Positions 8,240 to 16,800 of a stretch of DNA of 64,000 nucleotides are shown here, in pieces. Both the position numbers and the translations under genes were made by a program. Source of the DNA: Chitinophagaceae bacterium (lineage in GTDB: Bacteria; Bacteroidota; Bacteroidia; Chitinophagales; Chitinophagaceae). The DNA lies in assembly GCA_023957125.1 (NCBI GenBank), contig JAMLHL010000013.1, positions 1 to 64,000 on the forward strand, in the 5' to 3' direction. How positions within the stretch are numbered: the stretch's first letter is position 1; every line of letters begins with the position of its first letter. The notes under the pieces are model-generated. The model saw only the letters and a list, made by a program, of their open reading frames with translations, had not been told where the DNA came from and did no database searches.

Positions 8240-8908
8240 TCAAACCGCTTTCGCTACGTACTCAACATTTAACGGCTCCAGGATGTTTTCGGCCTTCTTC
8301 CCTATTGATTTAATCTCATCAAGATATTGCCTGACCCCCGTTAAGGCGGCTTCCGCGCATTCTTCCACCGGGTCGTAAACCATCGCCACGTATTGAGAAC
8401 TGAGATCCTTATCATTCATCAGTTCAACATAATTTACCCAGGTATTGCCACCATTCAGAAAAAGTTCATCCTGCATGATCTCGGCATGAGGCAGCGCTTT
8501 ATATCCCAATTCTGTATTGATATGTCTTACCGCGGGACTGGTGGAAAGACTAAACAGCCTGGCCCGGGGAAATTTCAACCGGCATTGTTCAAACAACTTA
8601 ATCTTAATTTCTCTTGAGATACCCATGCCCCGGTACTGAGGAGAGATGATCAGTCCCGAATTGGCCACATATTTTTCATGCTGCCAAACCTCAATACAGC
8701 AAAAGCCAACCCATTCTCCATTTTCAGGATTGATGGCAATGACCGATAGACCGGCGTCCATCTTTTCCATAATGTATTCCGGGGTACGGGGATGGATGTG
8801 AACGCCACGTTTAGCCGCGGAAGCGGTCATTTCTTCAATGATAACCCCGGTATATTTATAATCACCGGAGGTAGCTATCCTAACGATACAACTAAGTTCT
8901 TGCTCCAA
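8240..8908 (-). CDS. GNAT N-acetyltransferase (ArgA-like type)
   Basis: A GCN5-related acetyltransferase of 222 residues. The acetyl-CoA loop is visible as SPQYRGMGISREI (R/Q-x-x-G-x-G/A), preceded by strands WVGFCCIEVW and YVANSGLIIS. The overall sequence (VRIATSGDYKYT..., RTPEYIMEKM, STSPAVRHINTELGYK, MVYDPVE) resembles the Bacteroidota GNAT proteins encoded with argG and argC that are proposed N-acetylglutamate synthases; here no arginine gene is adjacent. The only standard start is TTG 8908, but the frame stays open with protein-like sequence back to a TAG at 9071-9073 (see findings). Function beyond acetyltransferase is inferred. Confidence 0.8.
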   Translation of the reverse strand: MEQELSCIVRIATSGDYKYTGVIIEEMTASAAKRGVHIHPRTPEYIMEKMDAGLSVIAINPENGEWVGFCCIEVWQHEKYVANSGLIISPQYRGMGISREIKIKLFEQCRLKFPRARLFSLSTSPAVRHINTELGYKALPHAEIMQDELFLNGGNTWVNYVELMNDKDLSSQYVAMVYDPVEECAEAALTGVRQYLDEIKSIGKKAENILEPLNVEYVAKAV

Positions 8909-9070
8909 ATCTGTCTGACAGTAAAATTGTGAAAAAATAATTCTGACATCAGCGCGGGAAATTTCCCATCGCTCTTCTTTGATATGCCCTGTTTCGATAT
9001 TTTTAAAGCATACCAGCTTCTCAGCTATGAGTTCGTCGGAAAAAACGTCGCAGTGGTCTGACCCAATAAG
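8909..9070 (-). other. In-frame open extension upstream of the GNAT gene
   Basis: Read on the minus strand, 54 codons upstream of the TTG at 8908 are open and protein-like (for example CDVFSDELIAEKLVCFKNIE and RWEISRADVRIIFSQFYC) but contain no ATG, GTG or TTG. An AAGGAG sequence overlaps the TAG at 9071-9073, and an ATT codon lies just after it. This may be an N-terminal domain with a lost or non-canonical start, or chance. Confidence 0.4.
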
Positions 9071-9073
9071 CTA

Positions 9074-9425
9074 TCTCCTTGCCGGGAAGCAAGACATTTC
9101 TTGTAATGCATTTATTAATAACAGAGGTTAAGTTGTTTTCCACCTTCCATTTAAAAATTAATGTGATAGAATCAGTAATAGCTTATAACTGTAATGTAAA
9201 GATATACCGTTCTTTAAAACAAATCAGTTTTATTTAAAATTATTCACATTAATTAACTTCCTTTAGGATGCATTGGTATATATAATACATATATTTATTA
9301 TATACAATATTTATAATCAGCTAATAATATCTGATAACAGGTATAAACAGCCATTTGCTGCATATGTAACTAAAATAACCGTATATATGAGATAATGATC
9401 GGAACTTTGCGCAAAAATCGGAGCG
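9074..9425. other. AT-rich intergenic region
   Basis: About 350 very AT-rich bases between the divergent GNAT and CstB-like genes, with runs of alternating TA around 9275-9320. It must contain promoters in both directions. A weak -7-like box (GAACTTTG) lies about 20 bases before the ATG at 9426. I see no gene or stable RNA. Confidence 0.5.
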
Positions 9426-10838
9426 ATGTTTTTTGAACACATTTACGACAACAGCCTGGCGCAGGGCAGCTACCTCATTGGATGCCAGGTTACTGGTGAG
9501 GCTATGGTGATTGATGCTAAGAGAGATGTTGATACCTATCTGGAAATTGCCAAACGAAACAATCTGCATATTACGCATATTGCCGAAACTCATATTCACG
9601 CGGATTATCTCTGCGGTTCCCGGGAACTGGCTGCGGTAACGGGAGCCCCCATGTACCTTTCTGATGAAGGGGGAAAAGACTGGCAATATGAGTTCCCGCA
9701 TGTCGGGATAAAAGACGGAGATGTAATTAAAGTGGGAAACCTTTCGCTCAAAGTGATGCATACGCCGGGTCATACCCCGGAAAGCATCAGTTTATTATTA
9801 ACAGATCATCCGGCTTCTGATGAACCCGTTATGGTTTTTACCGGCGATTTTGTATTTGTAGGAGATATAGGACGTCCCGACCTGCTGGAGAAGGCTGCCG
9901 GTATCATGGGAACCAAAGAAACCGGGGCTCAGCAAATGTTTCATTCTCTTAAAAAGTTTGCCGCCTTGCCGGATCATGTTCAGGTATGGCCCGCGCACGG
10001 AGCCGGTTCGGCCTGTGGAAAAGCGTTGGGAGCAGTGCCCTGCTCAACGGTGGGTTACGAAAAAATAAGAAACTGGGCGCTGCAATACGGTGAAGACATA
10101 GCAGGATTTACCGATTATCTGCTGACCGGCCAGCCGGAACCGCCAAAATATTTTGCTATGATGAAGCACCTCAACAAAGTAAAACGCCCCTTGCTTATAG
10201 AAGTGCCTAAACCTGCGAAATTAACCAAAGAACAATTTTTATCTGCTTATACCAAAGGGATCAAACTGATTGATACCCGCGATAAAGCGGATTTTGCAGA
10301 AGGGTTTATCCCGGGCAGTCTCAACATCCAGAACAACGATTCTTTTTCCACCTGGATGGGCTGGATACTGAACTATGAAGAGCAATTTATGCTGGTGGCC
10401 AACGACAGCCGGATTGAAGAACTTACCCGCAAGTTGATGAGAATTGGGCTGGATAATTTATACGGCTATATCTCCGATGTTGACAGCACCGGGTTGGAAC
10501 TGCAAACCGAGGAGGTAATTGACCTGGATGAATTTAAGGCCTATGCAGGCAACAACCGCGTGCAGATTGTGGACGTGCGGGGGGCAACAGAATACAATGC
10601 CGGCAGGGTGGAAGGTGCAGAACACGTATTTGTGGGCACTCTTCAGAACAACCTGGATAAGATCAGCAAAAACAAACAGGTGGTGATTCACTGCCAGGGA
10701 GGCGACCGTTCGGCTTTAGCTTATTCAATCCTGAGGCGGAACGGATTTGACAATGTAAAAAACTACAGCGGCGGCATGAAAGAATGGACGGAAGCAAATA
10801 ACCCGGTGGTTTCTGAAGAAGCCGTAAGCTGTTCCTGA
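9426..10838 (+). CDS. MBL-fold persulfide dioxygenase/rhodanese fusion (CstB-like)
   Basis: This 470-residue fusion has three parts. Residues 1-250 form a metallo-beta-lactamase domain of the ETHE1/persulfide dioxygenase type (ETHIHADYLCG with HxHxD, HTPGHTPESISLL, TGDFVFVGDIGRPDL). About 270-350 is a rhodanese domain without a catalytic Cys (LVANDSR in the loop position). About 360-465 is an active-type rhodanese (VDVRGATEYNAGRV, then HCQGGDRS with Cys423). This is the architecture of Staphylococcus aureus CstB, which oxidises persulfides to thiosulfate via sulfite. Expected role: cytoplasmic clearance of reactive sulfur. No sqr or CstR-type regulator is adjacent. Confidence 0.88.
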   Translation: MFFEHIYDNSLAQGSYLIGCQVTGEAMVIDAKRDVDTYLEIAKRNNLHITHIAETHIHADYLCGSRELAAVTGAPMYLSDEGGKDWQYEFPHVGIKDGDVIKVGNLSLKVMHTPGHTPESISLLLTDHPASDEPVMVFTGDFVFVGDIGRPDLLEKAAGIMGTKETGAQQMFHSLKKFAALPDHVQVWPAHGAGSACGKALGAVPCSTVGYEKIRNWALQYGEDIAGFTDYLLTGQPEPPKYFAMMKHLNKVKRPLLIEVPKPAKLTKEQFLSAYTKGIKLIDTRDKADFAEGFIPGSLNIQNNDSFSTWMGWILNYEEQFMLVANDSRIEELTRKLMRIGLDNLYGYISDVDSTGLELQTEEVIDLDEFKAYAGNNRVQIVDVRGATEYNAGRVEGAEHVFVGTLQNNLDKISKNKQVVIHCQGGDRSALAYSILRRNGFDNVKNYSGGMKEWTEANNPVVSEEAVSCS

Positions 10839-11122
10839 GTTGCTGTAATAAAGTCGAACCTCCCCGGGAGAGCAGGTTGTTGTACCTAACGGTCTGTTTC
10901 CCGCTTGGTACAAAAAGCCGGTGAATTCTGCAGCCGGTTACTCCCGTTATTGTCTTTGCTTTGTGACAAAAAACAAATGACGCCCGGCGAAAGATGAACC
11001 CGTTGTTGTAGAAAATCTAACTTTGCATCAATCACAGTTTGATTTGGCCAATCCCCGGCTGAATTTTCACGGAGTTCAAAAATCATCCTGTCTTTTAAAA
11101 ACACGTTAAACTACTCAATAAG

Positions 11123-11584
11123 ATGACAGAGATCAAAAGATTAGATTATTCAACTTTAGGCCAGGCGGCATTTCAGCCCATGTACGCTATGGGCAGCTAC
11201 CTGAAAAAAAGTTCCATTGGCGCAAATCTTCAGGAGCTGGTAAAGATCAGGGTTTCGCAGATCAATGGCTGCGCTTACTGCCTGGATATGCACTGGAAAG
11301 ATGCACGTGCGATGGGAGAAACGGAACAACGTTTGTATGGCGTTAGCGCCTGGCGGGAAGCACCTTATTATAATGAAAGAGAGAGAGCCGCTCTGCTTTG
11401 GGCAGAATCGGTTACGGCCAGTAAAGTGCCCGATGAAGTGTATGAAGCCGTATCAAAACAATTCAGCGACCAGGAGCTCCTTGACCTTACCATGGCGGTT
11501 AACCTGATCAACAACTGGAACCGGCTGAATGTGTCTTTTTCCAAAGATAATGTGGGTACGTACCAGCCGGGGCAATACAAATAA
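11123..11584 (+). CDS. Carboxymuconolactone decarboxylase/AhpD-like protein
   Basis: A 153-residue all-helical protein of the CMD/AhpD family. The redox motif CAYCLDMH (CxxCxxxH) near residues 50-57 is intact, as in peroxidase-type AhpD-like proteins, with upstream ELVKIRVSQINGCAYC and downstream SAWREAPYYNERERAALLWAE. It probably acts as a thiol-based peroxidase or hydroperoxide reductase partner in the cytoplasm; true decarboxylase activity is unlikely given the CxxC. It stands alone between the CstB-like gene and a convergent lipoprotein gene. A paralogue with the same motif is at 23875-24351. Confidence 0.88.
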   Translation: MTEIKRLDYSTLGQAAFQPMYAMGSYLKKSSIGANLQELVKIRVSQINGCAYCLDMHWKDARAMGETEQRLYGVSAWREAPYYNERERAALLWAESVTASKVPDEVYEAVSKQFSDQELLDLTMAVNLINNWNRLNVSFSKDNVGTYQPGQYK

Positions 11585-11642
11585 GGGTCCTTGGTTGATC
11601 GTCCGGGAAATATGAGTAGCCTGCTTTCGCCAACGCCGGGAT

Positions 11643-12098
11643 CTACTCCAATACCCTTTTTGCGTGATCAATACTCCGGAAGATCCTGGCGTTAACGGTA
11701 TCTATTTTGGCTTTTTCATCTTTATAAAAAAGAACTTTTTCTTCCTCTGTATCGCCGGCCTTATCGGGTTCAAAATCCTGCATCCACCGGTTCATCTGCT
11801 CTTCCGCATCGTTCAGGCTCTTCAGAGCCGAATCAAGATCAGCGATTTGACTGTCCTGGTTTTTCAAATTGGAAACAGAGTCAATCCGTTGTTGCACTAA
11901 TTTTTGACAGCGCATCATCTCGCCCATTTTTGCCATGCCGATGTCGTGACCTTCCATAGTTGCTTTATATAAGCTGTCGGACAAGGTTTTTGGAATGGAG
12001 GCATTGTTTTCCTGTTCGCTTCCCCCGGAGGAACAGTTGCTGTTCAAGGTCATCACAATACAAGACGCCACAACCAGGGAAATGGTTTTCATATTCAT
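11643..12098 (-). CDS. Putative lipoprotein with coiled-coil segment
   Basis: A 151-residue protein. The start at ATG 12098 (or 12092, two codons later) gives a hydrophobic signal (KTISLVVASCIVMTLNSNC) with a probable lipid-attachment Cys, although the residues before it (NSN) are an atypical lipobox. The mature part is polar and helical with heptad-like stretches (QKLVQQRIDSVSNLKNQDSQ, DLDSALKSLNDAEEQMNRWM) and ends in IFRSIDHAKRVLE. I recognise no domain; proteins like this are common uncharacterised Bacteroidota lipoproteins. It converges with the AhpD-like gene. Confidence 0.65.
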   Translation of the reverse strand: MNMKTISLVVASCIVMTLNSNCSSGGSEQENNASIPKTLSDSLYKATMEGHDIGMAKMGEMMRCQKLVQQRIDSVSNLKNQDSQIADLDSALKSLNDAEEQMNRWMQDFEPDKAGDTEEEKVLFYKDEKAKIDTVNARIFRSIDHAKRVLE

Positions 12099-12182
12099 AT
12101 TTTCTATGCTTTTCAATTGAATGAATAAACAGGGTAAAGATAAGGTTAAGATGACAATACATTTTGTTGCCGGACGGATTGC

Positions 12183-12460
12183 CCCGCAGATCACGCGGAT
12201 CAGCGCAGAAAACATATTCCCGCTCAGCGAAAATCAGCGCCATCAGCGGGAAACCTCCCATTGGACACGGAGCGAAGCTGAATTGTCCCGCAGATCACGC
12301 GGATTAGCGCAGAAAACATATTCCCGCTCAGCGAAAATCAGCGCCATCAGCGGGAAACCTCCCATTGGACACGGAGCGAAGCTGAATTGTCCCGCAGATC
12401 ACGCGGATCAGCGCAGGAAACATATTCCCGCTCAGCGAAAATCAGCGATATCTGTGGGAG
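12183..12460. repeat. 104-bp tandem repeat, about 2.6 copies
   Basis: Units start at 12183, 12287 and 12391 with CCCGCAGATCACGCGGAT, an exact 104-base period, and are nearly identical (one T/C and a few other changes). The third is cut off near 12450-12460. Each unit has internal inverted sequences (CCCGCTCAGCG..., ...CATCAGCGGG). It has no coding sense. It lies in the leader region of both the lipoprotein gene and the enoyl-CoA hydratase gene, within about 70-90 bases of each. Confidence 0.9.
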
Positions 12461-12526
12461 ACTCCTGTTTGAAAGTTGTAATTTGTGTACGGACTTGTAC
12501 AGTTATCCAAATCAAATCAAAACAAC

Positions 12527-13297
12527 ATGTTGCACGAAATAGAAGGCGGATATGTAAAGACCGAACCCAATGAAGGGATCGCGGTAATAGAGTTTTTTCA
12601 TCCGAAAGGAAATTCCCTGCCCTCTGCAATCTTAAACGATCTGGCACAGGAGATCCACAGTGAAGGACTGAGGGAAGAAACCAAAGTCATCATTCTGCGT
12701 TCGGGCGGGAAGGGGGCTTTTTGTGCCGGCGCTTCCCTGCGGGAATTGGTGACCATAAAAGATGAGGCTGAGGGAAAGAAGTTTTTTAATGGTTTTGCGC
12801 TTGTCATAAATGCCATGCGCAAGTGCCCCAAATTAATTATTGCCCGGATACAGGGTAAATGTGTTGGAGGCGGCGTGGGCTTGGCCGCTGCCGCAGATTA
12901 TGCCATTGCCGTTGAGGGGTCCGATGTAAAACTGAGCGAACTCACTATCGGGCTCGGGCCATTTGTAGTAGGTCCGGCTGTTCAAAGAAAAATGGGGCTC
13001 AGCGCTTTCAGTCAGCTTGCCATTGATGCCACCATGTGGCGCCCGGCGGACTGGGCACGACGAAAAGGACTTTATGCTGAATTACATCCCACGGCAGAAG
13101 ACATGGATGAATCAATACAACGATTAACCATTGAGCTTTCACACACAAGTTCTGAAGCCATCGCCGAACTCAAAAAAGTATTGTGGGAAGGAACGGAGAA
13201 CTGGGATGAACTATTGCAGCACCGGGCGATGATCAGCGGGAAATTAGTGGTCAGCGACACAACCAAAACCGCTTTGGAAAAAATAAGGAACCGCTAA
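12527..13297 (+). CDS. Enoyl-CoA hydratase/isomerase family protein
   Basis: A 256-residue crotonase-fold protein starting at ATG 12527. Landmarks: the oxyanion-hole segments SGGKGAFCAGASLREL (first) and IQGKCVGGGVGLAAAADYAI (second), then KLSELTIGLGPFVVGPAVQR. In classical hydratases the catalytic Glu pair sits after GGG and in the FxxPE region; here the second region reads LSELTIGLGP, so the exact reaction cannot be fixed: it could be a hydratase, isomerase or hydrolase. It probably acts in fatty-acid or aromatic acyl-CoA turnover. No other beta-oxidation gene is adjacent; the 104-bp repeat is just upstream. Confidence 0.85.
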   Translation: MLHEIEGGYVKTEPNEGIAVIEFFHPKGNSLPSAILNDLAQEIHSEGLREETKVIILRSGGKGAFCAGASLRELVTIKDEAEGKKFFNGFALVINAMRKCPKLIIARIQGKCVGGGVGLAAAADYAIAVEGSDVKLSELTIGLGPFVVGPAVQRKMGLSAFSQLAIDATMWRPADWARRKGLYAELHPTAEDMDESIQRLTIELSHTSSEAIAELKKVLWEGTENWDELLQHRAMISGKLVVSDTTKTALEKIRNR

Positions 13298-13397
13298 AAG
13301 TTGTAAACCGGATCAGCAGGCTCTAAACAGGTTGCGGCTGCTTCCATACAAGGTAGGAAAATGCAACATAAAGCATCCGGCAGCGCCTGCCGTAAAA

Positions 13398-13429
13398 GAA
13401 AGCCCCGGTGTGGAAACACAGGGACTTTT
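13398..13429 (+). terminator. Probable terminator after the enoyl-CoA hydratase gene
   Basis: An imperfect hairpin (AAAGCCCC, GGTGT, loop GGAA, ACAC, AGGG, ACTTTT) with a short T run lies between the convergent enoyl-CoA hydratase gene and the M3 peptidase gene. It may serve both directions. The stem has mismatches. Confidence 0.4.
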
Positions 13430-13467
13430 GGTTAAGGCTCTGATTAGTAGCTATTTAAAAAGTCGTT

Positions 13468-15186
13468 TTATTTGGGCATTTCGCCGTGAACAAACGCTAT
13501 CAATTCTTTGATGTATGCCGGTGAAAAATCAAACTTCAATCCTGCGGCCTCGTATAATTCAGGTAAAGGTTTAGTGCCACCCAAACTTAATGCTTTCATA
13601 TAATTATCCAAAGCTTTTTCTCTATTTTCTTTGAATTGTTTCCACATCCCAATAGCGCCTAATTGAGCTATGCCATACTCAATATAATAAAAAGGCACTT
13701 CAAACAGATGGAGCTGTCGTTGCCAGGAAATTTCCCGGTATTGTTCTAACCCATTGAAATCTATTTCAGTAGAGGAAAATTCCCGGAGAATTTCCATCCA
13801 GCGCGTCTTTCTTTCTTCCACGGTATGGAAGGGATTCTCATAAATCCAGTGTTGAAATTTATCTATGGTGGCAATCCAGGGCATCACGGTGATCACCCTT
13901 TCCAACTGATGCTCCTTAGCCCTTTCCAGGTCTTTGGGATCATTAAAGAAACTATCCCAATATTCCATACTGAAAAGCTCCATGCTCATACTGGCCACCT
14001 CTGCCATTTCAATGGGATACTCCTTAAAAGCAGACAGCTCCAGGTGATGAGCCAGGAAAGAATGAATAGCATGTCCACCCTCATGCACAATAGTGGTAAC
14101 ATCGTGCATTTGCCCCGCAGCATTCATGAAAATAAACGGGGCGCCGCTTTCCGCCAATGGCATATTGTACCCCCCGGGCGCTTTCCCCTTTCTGCTGTCC
14201 AGATCAAGGTGCTGCAACTGATCCATCTTACGCAAACAGTCGGCGAAAAAAGGACGAAGCCTGTTGAAACATTGTATTGATTTTTTCAGCAGTTCTTTTC
14301 CATTCTCAAAAGGCCGTAAAGGCTGCACGCCTTCGGGCTCCGCCTCCGTATCCCAGGGCTTTAAAACGTCCAGTTGAAGTTTGTTTCTTTTTTTCCTGTT
14401 GATTTCATCCACCAGGGGCAACACATGCTGTTTTACCCCCTCATGAAAATCAAAACAGTCTTCTTTGGTATAATCAAAACGGCCTTTCGCCACAAAGGAA
14501 TAGTCGCGGTAATTGGCATACCCCGCATTCAGCGCTACCTGGTGACGTTTCCGCACCAGTTGGGTAAACAGATCGTCCAAAGCGTCTTTATCCTGAAACC
14601 TCCTCTCATTTACTTTACGGTAAACCGTTTCACGCAATGCACGATCGTGGCTTTCCAGGAACTTCGAAGCCTGCTGCAGGGTATATTCCCTGCCCTCTAC
14701 TTCCACCGTCATTTTACCGGCAATAGCGCCATATTGCTGTTGCATTACGCTCAGCCCGGCAAACAGGGGAATATTTTCTTCCCGAAAAAGATCAATACTG
14801 TTTTTTACGGATCGCAGGTAAGTAAAATATTGGTCATGATCCAATCCTGCAGTGTACGGACTGTCAATCAGCTTCCGGTTAATCTGATCTACATAAGGCT
14901 GGATATGGGGTTGGATGGCCGTATAAAAATAATTAAACGACTCTGCCAGTTCTTTGTTCTCGGTATCACAGGTCATTCTGATCTGCCGCCAGCACGCATC
15001 TTCTGATACCACCGCCTCCAACTCACTGATATCTTTCAGCCATTTTTCCAATTCTTCCGCAGACTGGACGGGCCTTTCCACCAGTTCTTTAAAATAAGGC
15101 TCAAGCGCTTCCCATGTCGTTACTACAAATCCTTGCGGAAGGAAATGTCTTTCCATCTTTTTAATATCAGCATTTGCCTGAATCAT
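13468..15186 (-). CDS. M3 family oligoendopeptidase (PepF-like)
   Basis: A zinc metallopeptidase of 572 residues that cleaves short peptides in the cytoplasm. The HExxH motif is present as HEGGHAIHSF (about residues 362-371), with the third zinc ligand Glu in the downstream helix AEVASMSMELFSMEYW. The N-terminal helical domain (LPQGFVVTTWEALEPYFKEL) is typical of oligoendopeptidase F-related M3 proteins. I prefer ATG 15186 to a TTG three codons upstream. No signal peptide. It converges with the enoyl-CoA hydratase gene and stands alone. Confidence 0.93.
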   Translation of the reverse strand: MIQANADIKKMERHFLPQGFVVTTWEALEPYFKELVERPVQSAEELEKWLKDISELEAVVSEDACWRQIRMTCDTENKELAESFNYFYTAIQPHIQPYVDQINRKLIDSPYTAGLDHDQYFTYLRSVKNSIDLFREENIPLFAGLSVMQQQYGAIAGKMTVEVEGREYTLQQASKFLESHDRALRETVYRKVNERRFQDKDALDDLFTQLVRKRHQVALNAGYANYRDYSFVAKGRFDYTKEDCFDFHEGVKQHVLPLVDEINRKKRNKLQLDVLKPWDTEAEPEGVQPLRPFENGKELLKKSIQCFNRLRPFFADCLRKMDQLQHLDLDSRKGKAPGGYNMPLAESGAPFIFMNAAGQMHDVTTIVHEGGHAIHSFLAHHLELSAFKEYPIEMAEVASMSMELFSMEYWDSFFNDPKDLERAKEHQLERVITVMPWIATIDKFQHWIYENPFHTVEERKTRWMEILREFSSTEIDFNGLEQYREISWQRQLHLFEVPFYYIEYGIAQLGAIGMWKQFKENREKALDNYMKALSLGGTKPLPELYEAAGLKFDFSPAYIKELIAFVHGEMPK

Positions 15187-15268
15187 GTTGTTCAATAATA
15201 ATTATTAGTGAAAAGGAAATATCAAACGGGAAAGGAAATCTCGTCCTTTAAAATCCGGGGGAGCCTGT

Positions 15269-15880
15269 TTATTCCTTCGTTTTCTTTTTTGCTGCTGCTT
15301 TCTTTTTTGCAATTGCACCCTCTTCCGGTTTGGGCGCCTCTTTCTTTGCAGTATCCTTTTTTGCAGCGGGCTTTGCCTTTTTCGTCTTCAATTCCTTTTC
15401 TCCGGGGGATGAGGCAACTTCTTCTGCGGGCTCCTCATTGATCTTTACTTCTTCATTTTCGATTGCGGATGAGCCGGCATTCGCTTCCTCTTCCTGTTGC
15501 GGGATTTTGATCTCGATATTATTTGCTTTCAGGATACCAAACCATTTCAATATCTTCTTCATATCGCTCATATACACCCGTTCAAAGTCCATGTCGGGAT
15601 ATACGTCTTCAAAAAATTTCTTTACCGCCGCGCCGTCTTTGTCACCAGGCAAAGGATGCGCACTGTTTTGTATTGCTATAAGCACTTCCGCCAGATTCAC
15701 ATTTTCTTTTACAGTAAATATTTCAATGCTTTCAAGGTGTGAAAAATTGTGGATCCGGGAGGAAACAAAACGGGTGCCCTTGTCTTCAAGCGACCGTACA
15801 ATAGCGCCATCCGCTTTAGAGCTCAGCAATTCGAATAAGCCGCTTAATCCTGTTACAGAAATAATTTTACTGTATTCCAT
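15269..15880 (-). CDS. DUF5606 family protein
   Basis: A 203-residue protein. The first 135 residues (EYSKIISVTGLSGLFELLSS, DKGTRFVSSRIHNFSHLESI, YMSDMKKILKWFGILK) match the Bacteroidota-specific DUF5606 family of unknown function. The rest is a disordered tail, first acidic (EEEANAGSSAIENEEVK), then Lys/Ala-rich (AKKDTAKKEA, KKKAAAKKKTKE) like histone-H1-type bacterial tails, which could bind nucleic acid. The ATG at 15880 is preferred over an upstream TTG. No clear operon partner. The function is not known. Confidence 0.85.
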   Translation of the reverse strand: MEYSKIISVTGLSGLFELLSSKADGAIVRSLEDKGTRFVSSRIHNFSHLESIEIFTVKENVNLAEVLIAIQNSAHPLPGDKDGAAVKKFFEDVYPDMDFERVYMSDMKKILKWFGILKANNIEIKIPQQEEEANAGSSAIENEEVKINEEPAEEVASSPGEKELKTKKAKPAAKKDTAKKEAPKPEEGAIAKKKAAAKKKTKE

Positions 15881-16023
15881 AGTGATCAAATTTTTAAAAG
15901 AGGTGCAAGATAACGGGAAATTTGGAATTGTTAATCCGGGAACGGGGTTTTGTCAATATGTGGGATTACCTGCAGGACAGGTTTGTAATATATTTTTTTT
16001 GAACCACAACAGAAAAAATTCCT

Positions 16024-16743
16024 TTATCCATACAATTCCTGGTGAATCGCCTTCCGTTCGTACCCCAGGGCTACAATTCTCTGCTTTGCTTCATCTATCA
16101 TATTCTTCCAGCCGCAAAGAAAAAATTGGGCCGGAGGGGTATGCCGAACCAATTCTTCATAAATAGCATGTACATAGCCGGTCCTTCCCTCCCATTCTTC
16201 TCTCGACAAAGTAGGATAATAAAATAATTTGGGCATCTTCTTCTCTAACGCCACCATCTCCCTGTAATAAAGAAGATTTTCTTTCTTCCGGCAACCGAAA
16301 ATAAGGTGAATTTTTTGATGAGGAATATCGTTTAAAAAAATATCATTGATCATACTCCTGAAAGGAGCAATCCCCGTTCCGGTACAAATCAGAAAAAGTT
16401 CCTTTTCAATCGGAACCGGCAGGGTAAATACACCCAGTGGCCCCCGCAAGATAAACTCAGATCCTTCTTCTATTTCATGAAAGATATAAGTGGAGCCGGC
16501 GCCCCCCTCCAATAGTACGATCACCAGCTCAATCACATTGGTACCGTCCGGCCAGGAGGCTATGGAATAGCTGCGCCATCTCCTCGACGGCATTTCGTGG
16601 ATAGGTAAATCGAGGGTAACAAACTGCCCGGCGGTAAACTCAAAATTGTCCGTATCCTGGATTTCAATCCAATATCTGCGGGTGAGCGGTGCCTCTTCCC
16701 TGATACGTTTTACAATCCCTTTGCGCCAGGGTAATAAAGCCAT
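16024..16743 (-). CDS. Ferredoxin-NADP+ reductase-like FAD/NAD oxidoreductase
   Basis: A 239-residue flavoprotein of the FNR superfamily. The FAD-binding barrel (residues 1-105) shows RRWRSYSIAS (RxYS motif) and the phosphate loop GGAGSTYIF. The NAD(P)-binding domain shows CTGTGIAPFRSM, FGCRKKENLLYY and FFLCGWKNMIDEA, and the chain ends in HQELYG. It lacks a fused ferredoxin domain, so it probably works with a separate electron carrier. It lies 57 bases downstream of obg on the same strand, with a TATCTTTA box in the gap, so it may be co-transcribed or have its own promoter. Confidence 0.88.
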   Translation of the reverse strand: MALLPWRKGIVKRIREEAPLTRRYWIEIQDTDNFEFTAGQFVTLDLPIHEMPSRRWRSYSIASWPDGTNVIELVIVLLEGGAGSTYIFHEIEEGSEFILRGPLGVFTLPVPIEKELFLICTGTGIAPFRSMINDIFLNDIPHQKIHLIFGCRKKENLLYYREMVALEKKMPKLFYYPTLSREEWEGRTGYVHAIYEELVRHTPPAQFFLCGWKNMIDEAKQRIVALGYERKAIHQELYG

Positions 16744-16800
16744 AAACTGAATTTTCTATATGATGCAGTCAAATAAAGATACGGGATGATACCGGTTATA

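Noticed and set aside
10886-11104. Minus-strand open frame of 72 codons between the CstB-like and AhpD-like genes
   Set aside because: No family resemblance, no promoter or ribosome site, and composition typical of noncoding DNA.
14374-15006. Plus-strand open frame of about 210 codons
   Set aside because: Antisense to the M3 peptidase gene; no family resemblance.
15330-16166. Plus-strand open frame of about 278 codons
   Set aside because: Antisense to the DUF5606 gene and the end of the FNR-like gene; its Ser/Phe-rich sequence is a shadow of Lys/Ala/Glu codons.
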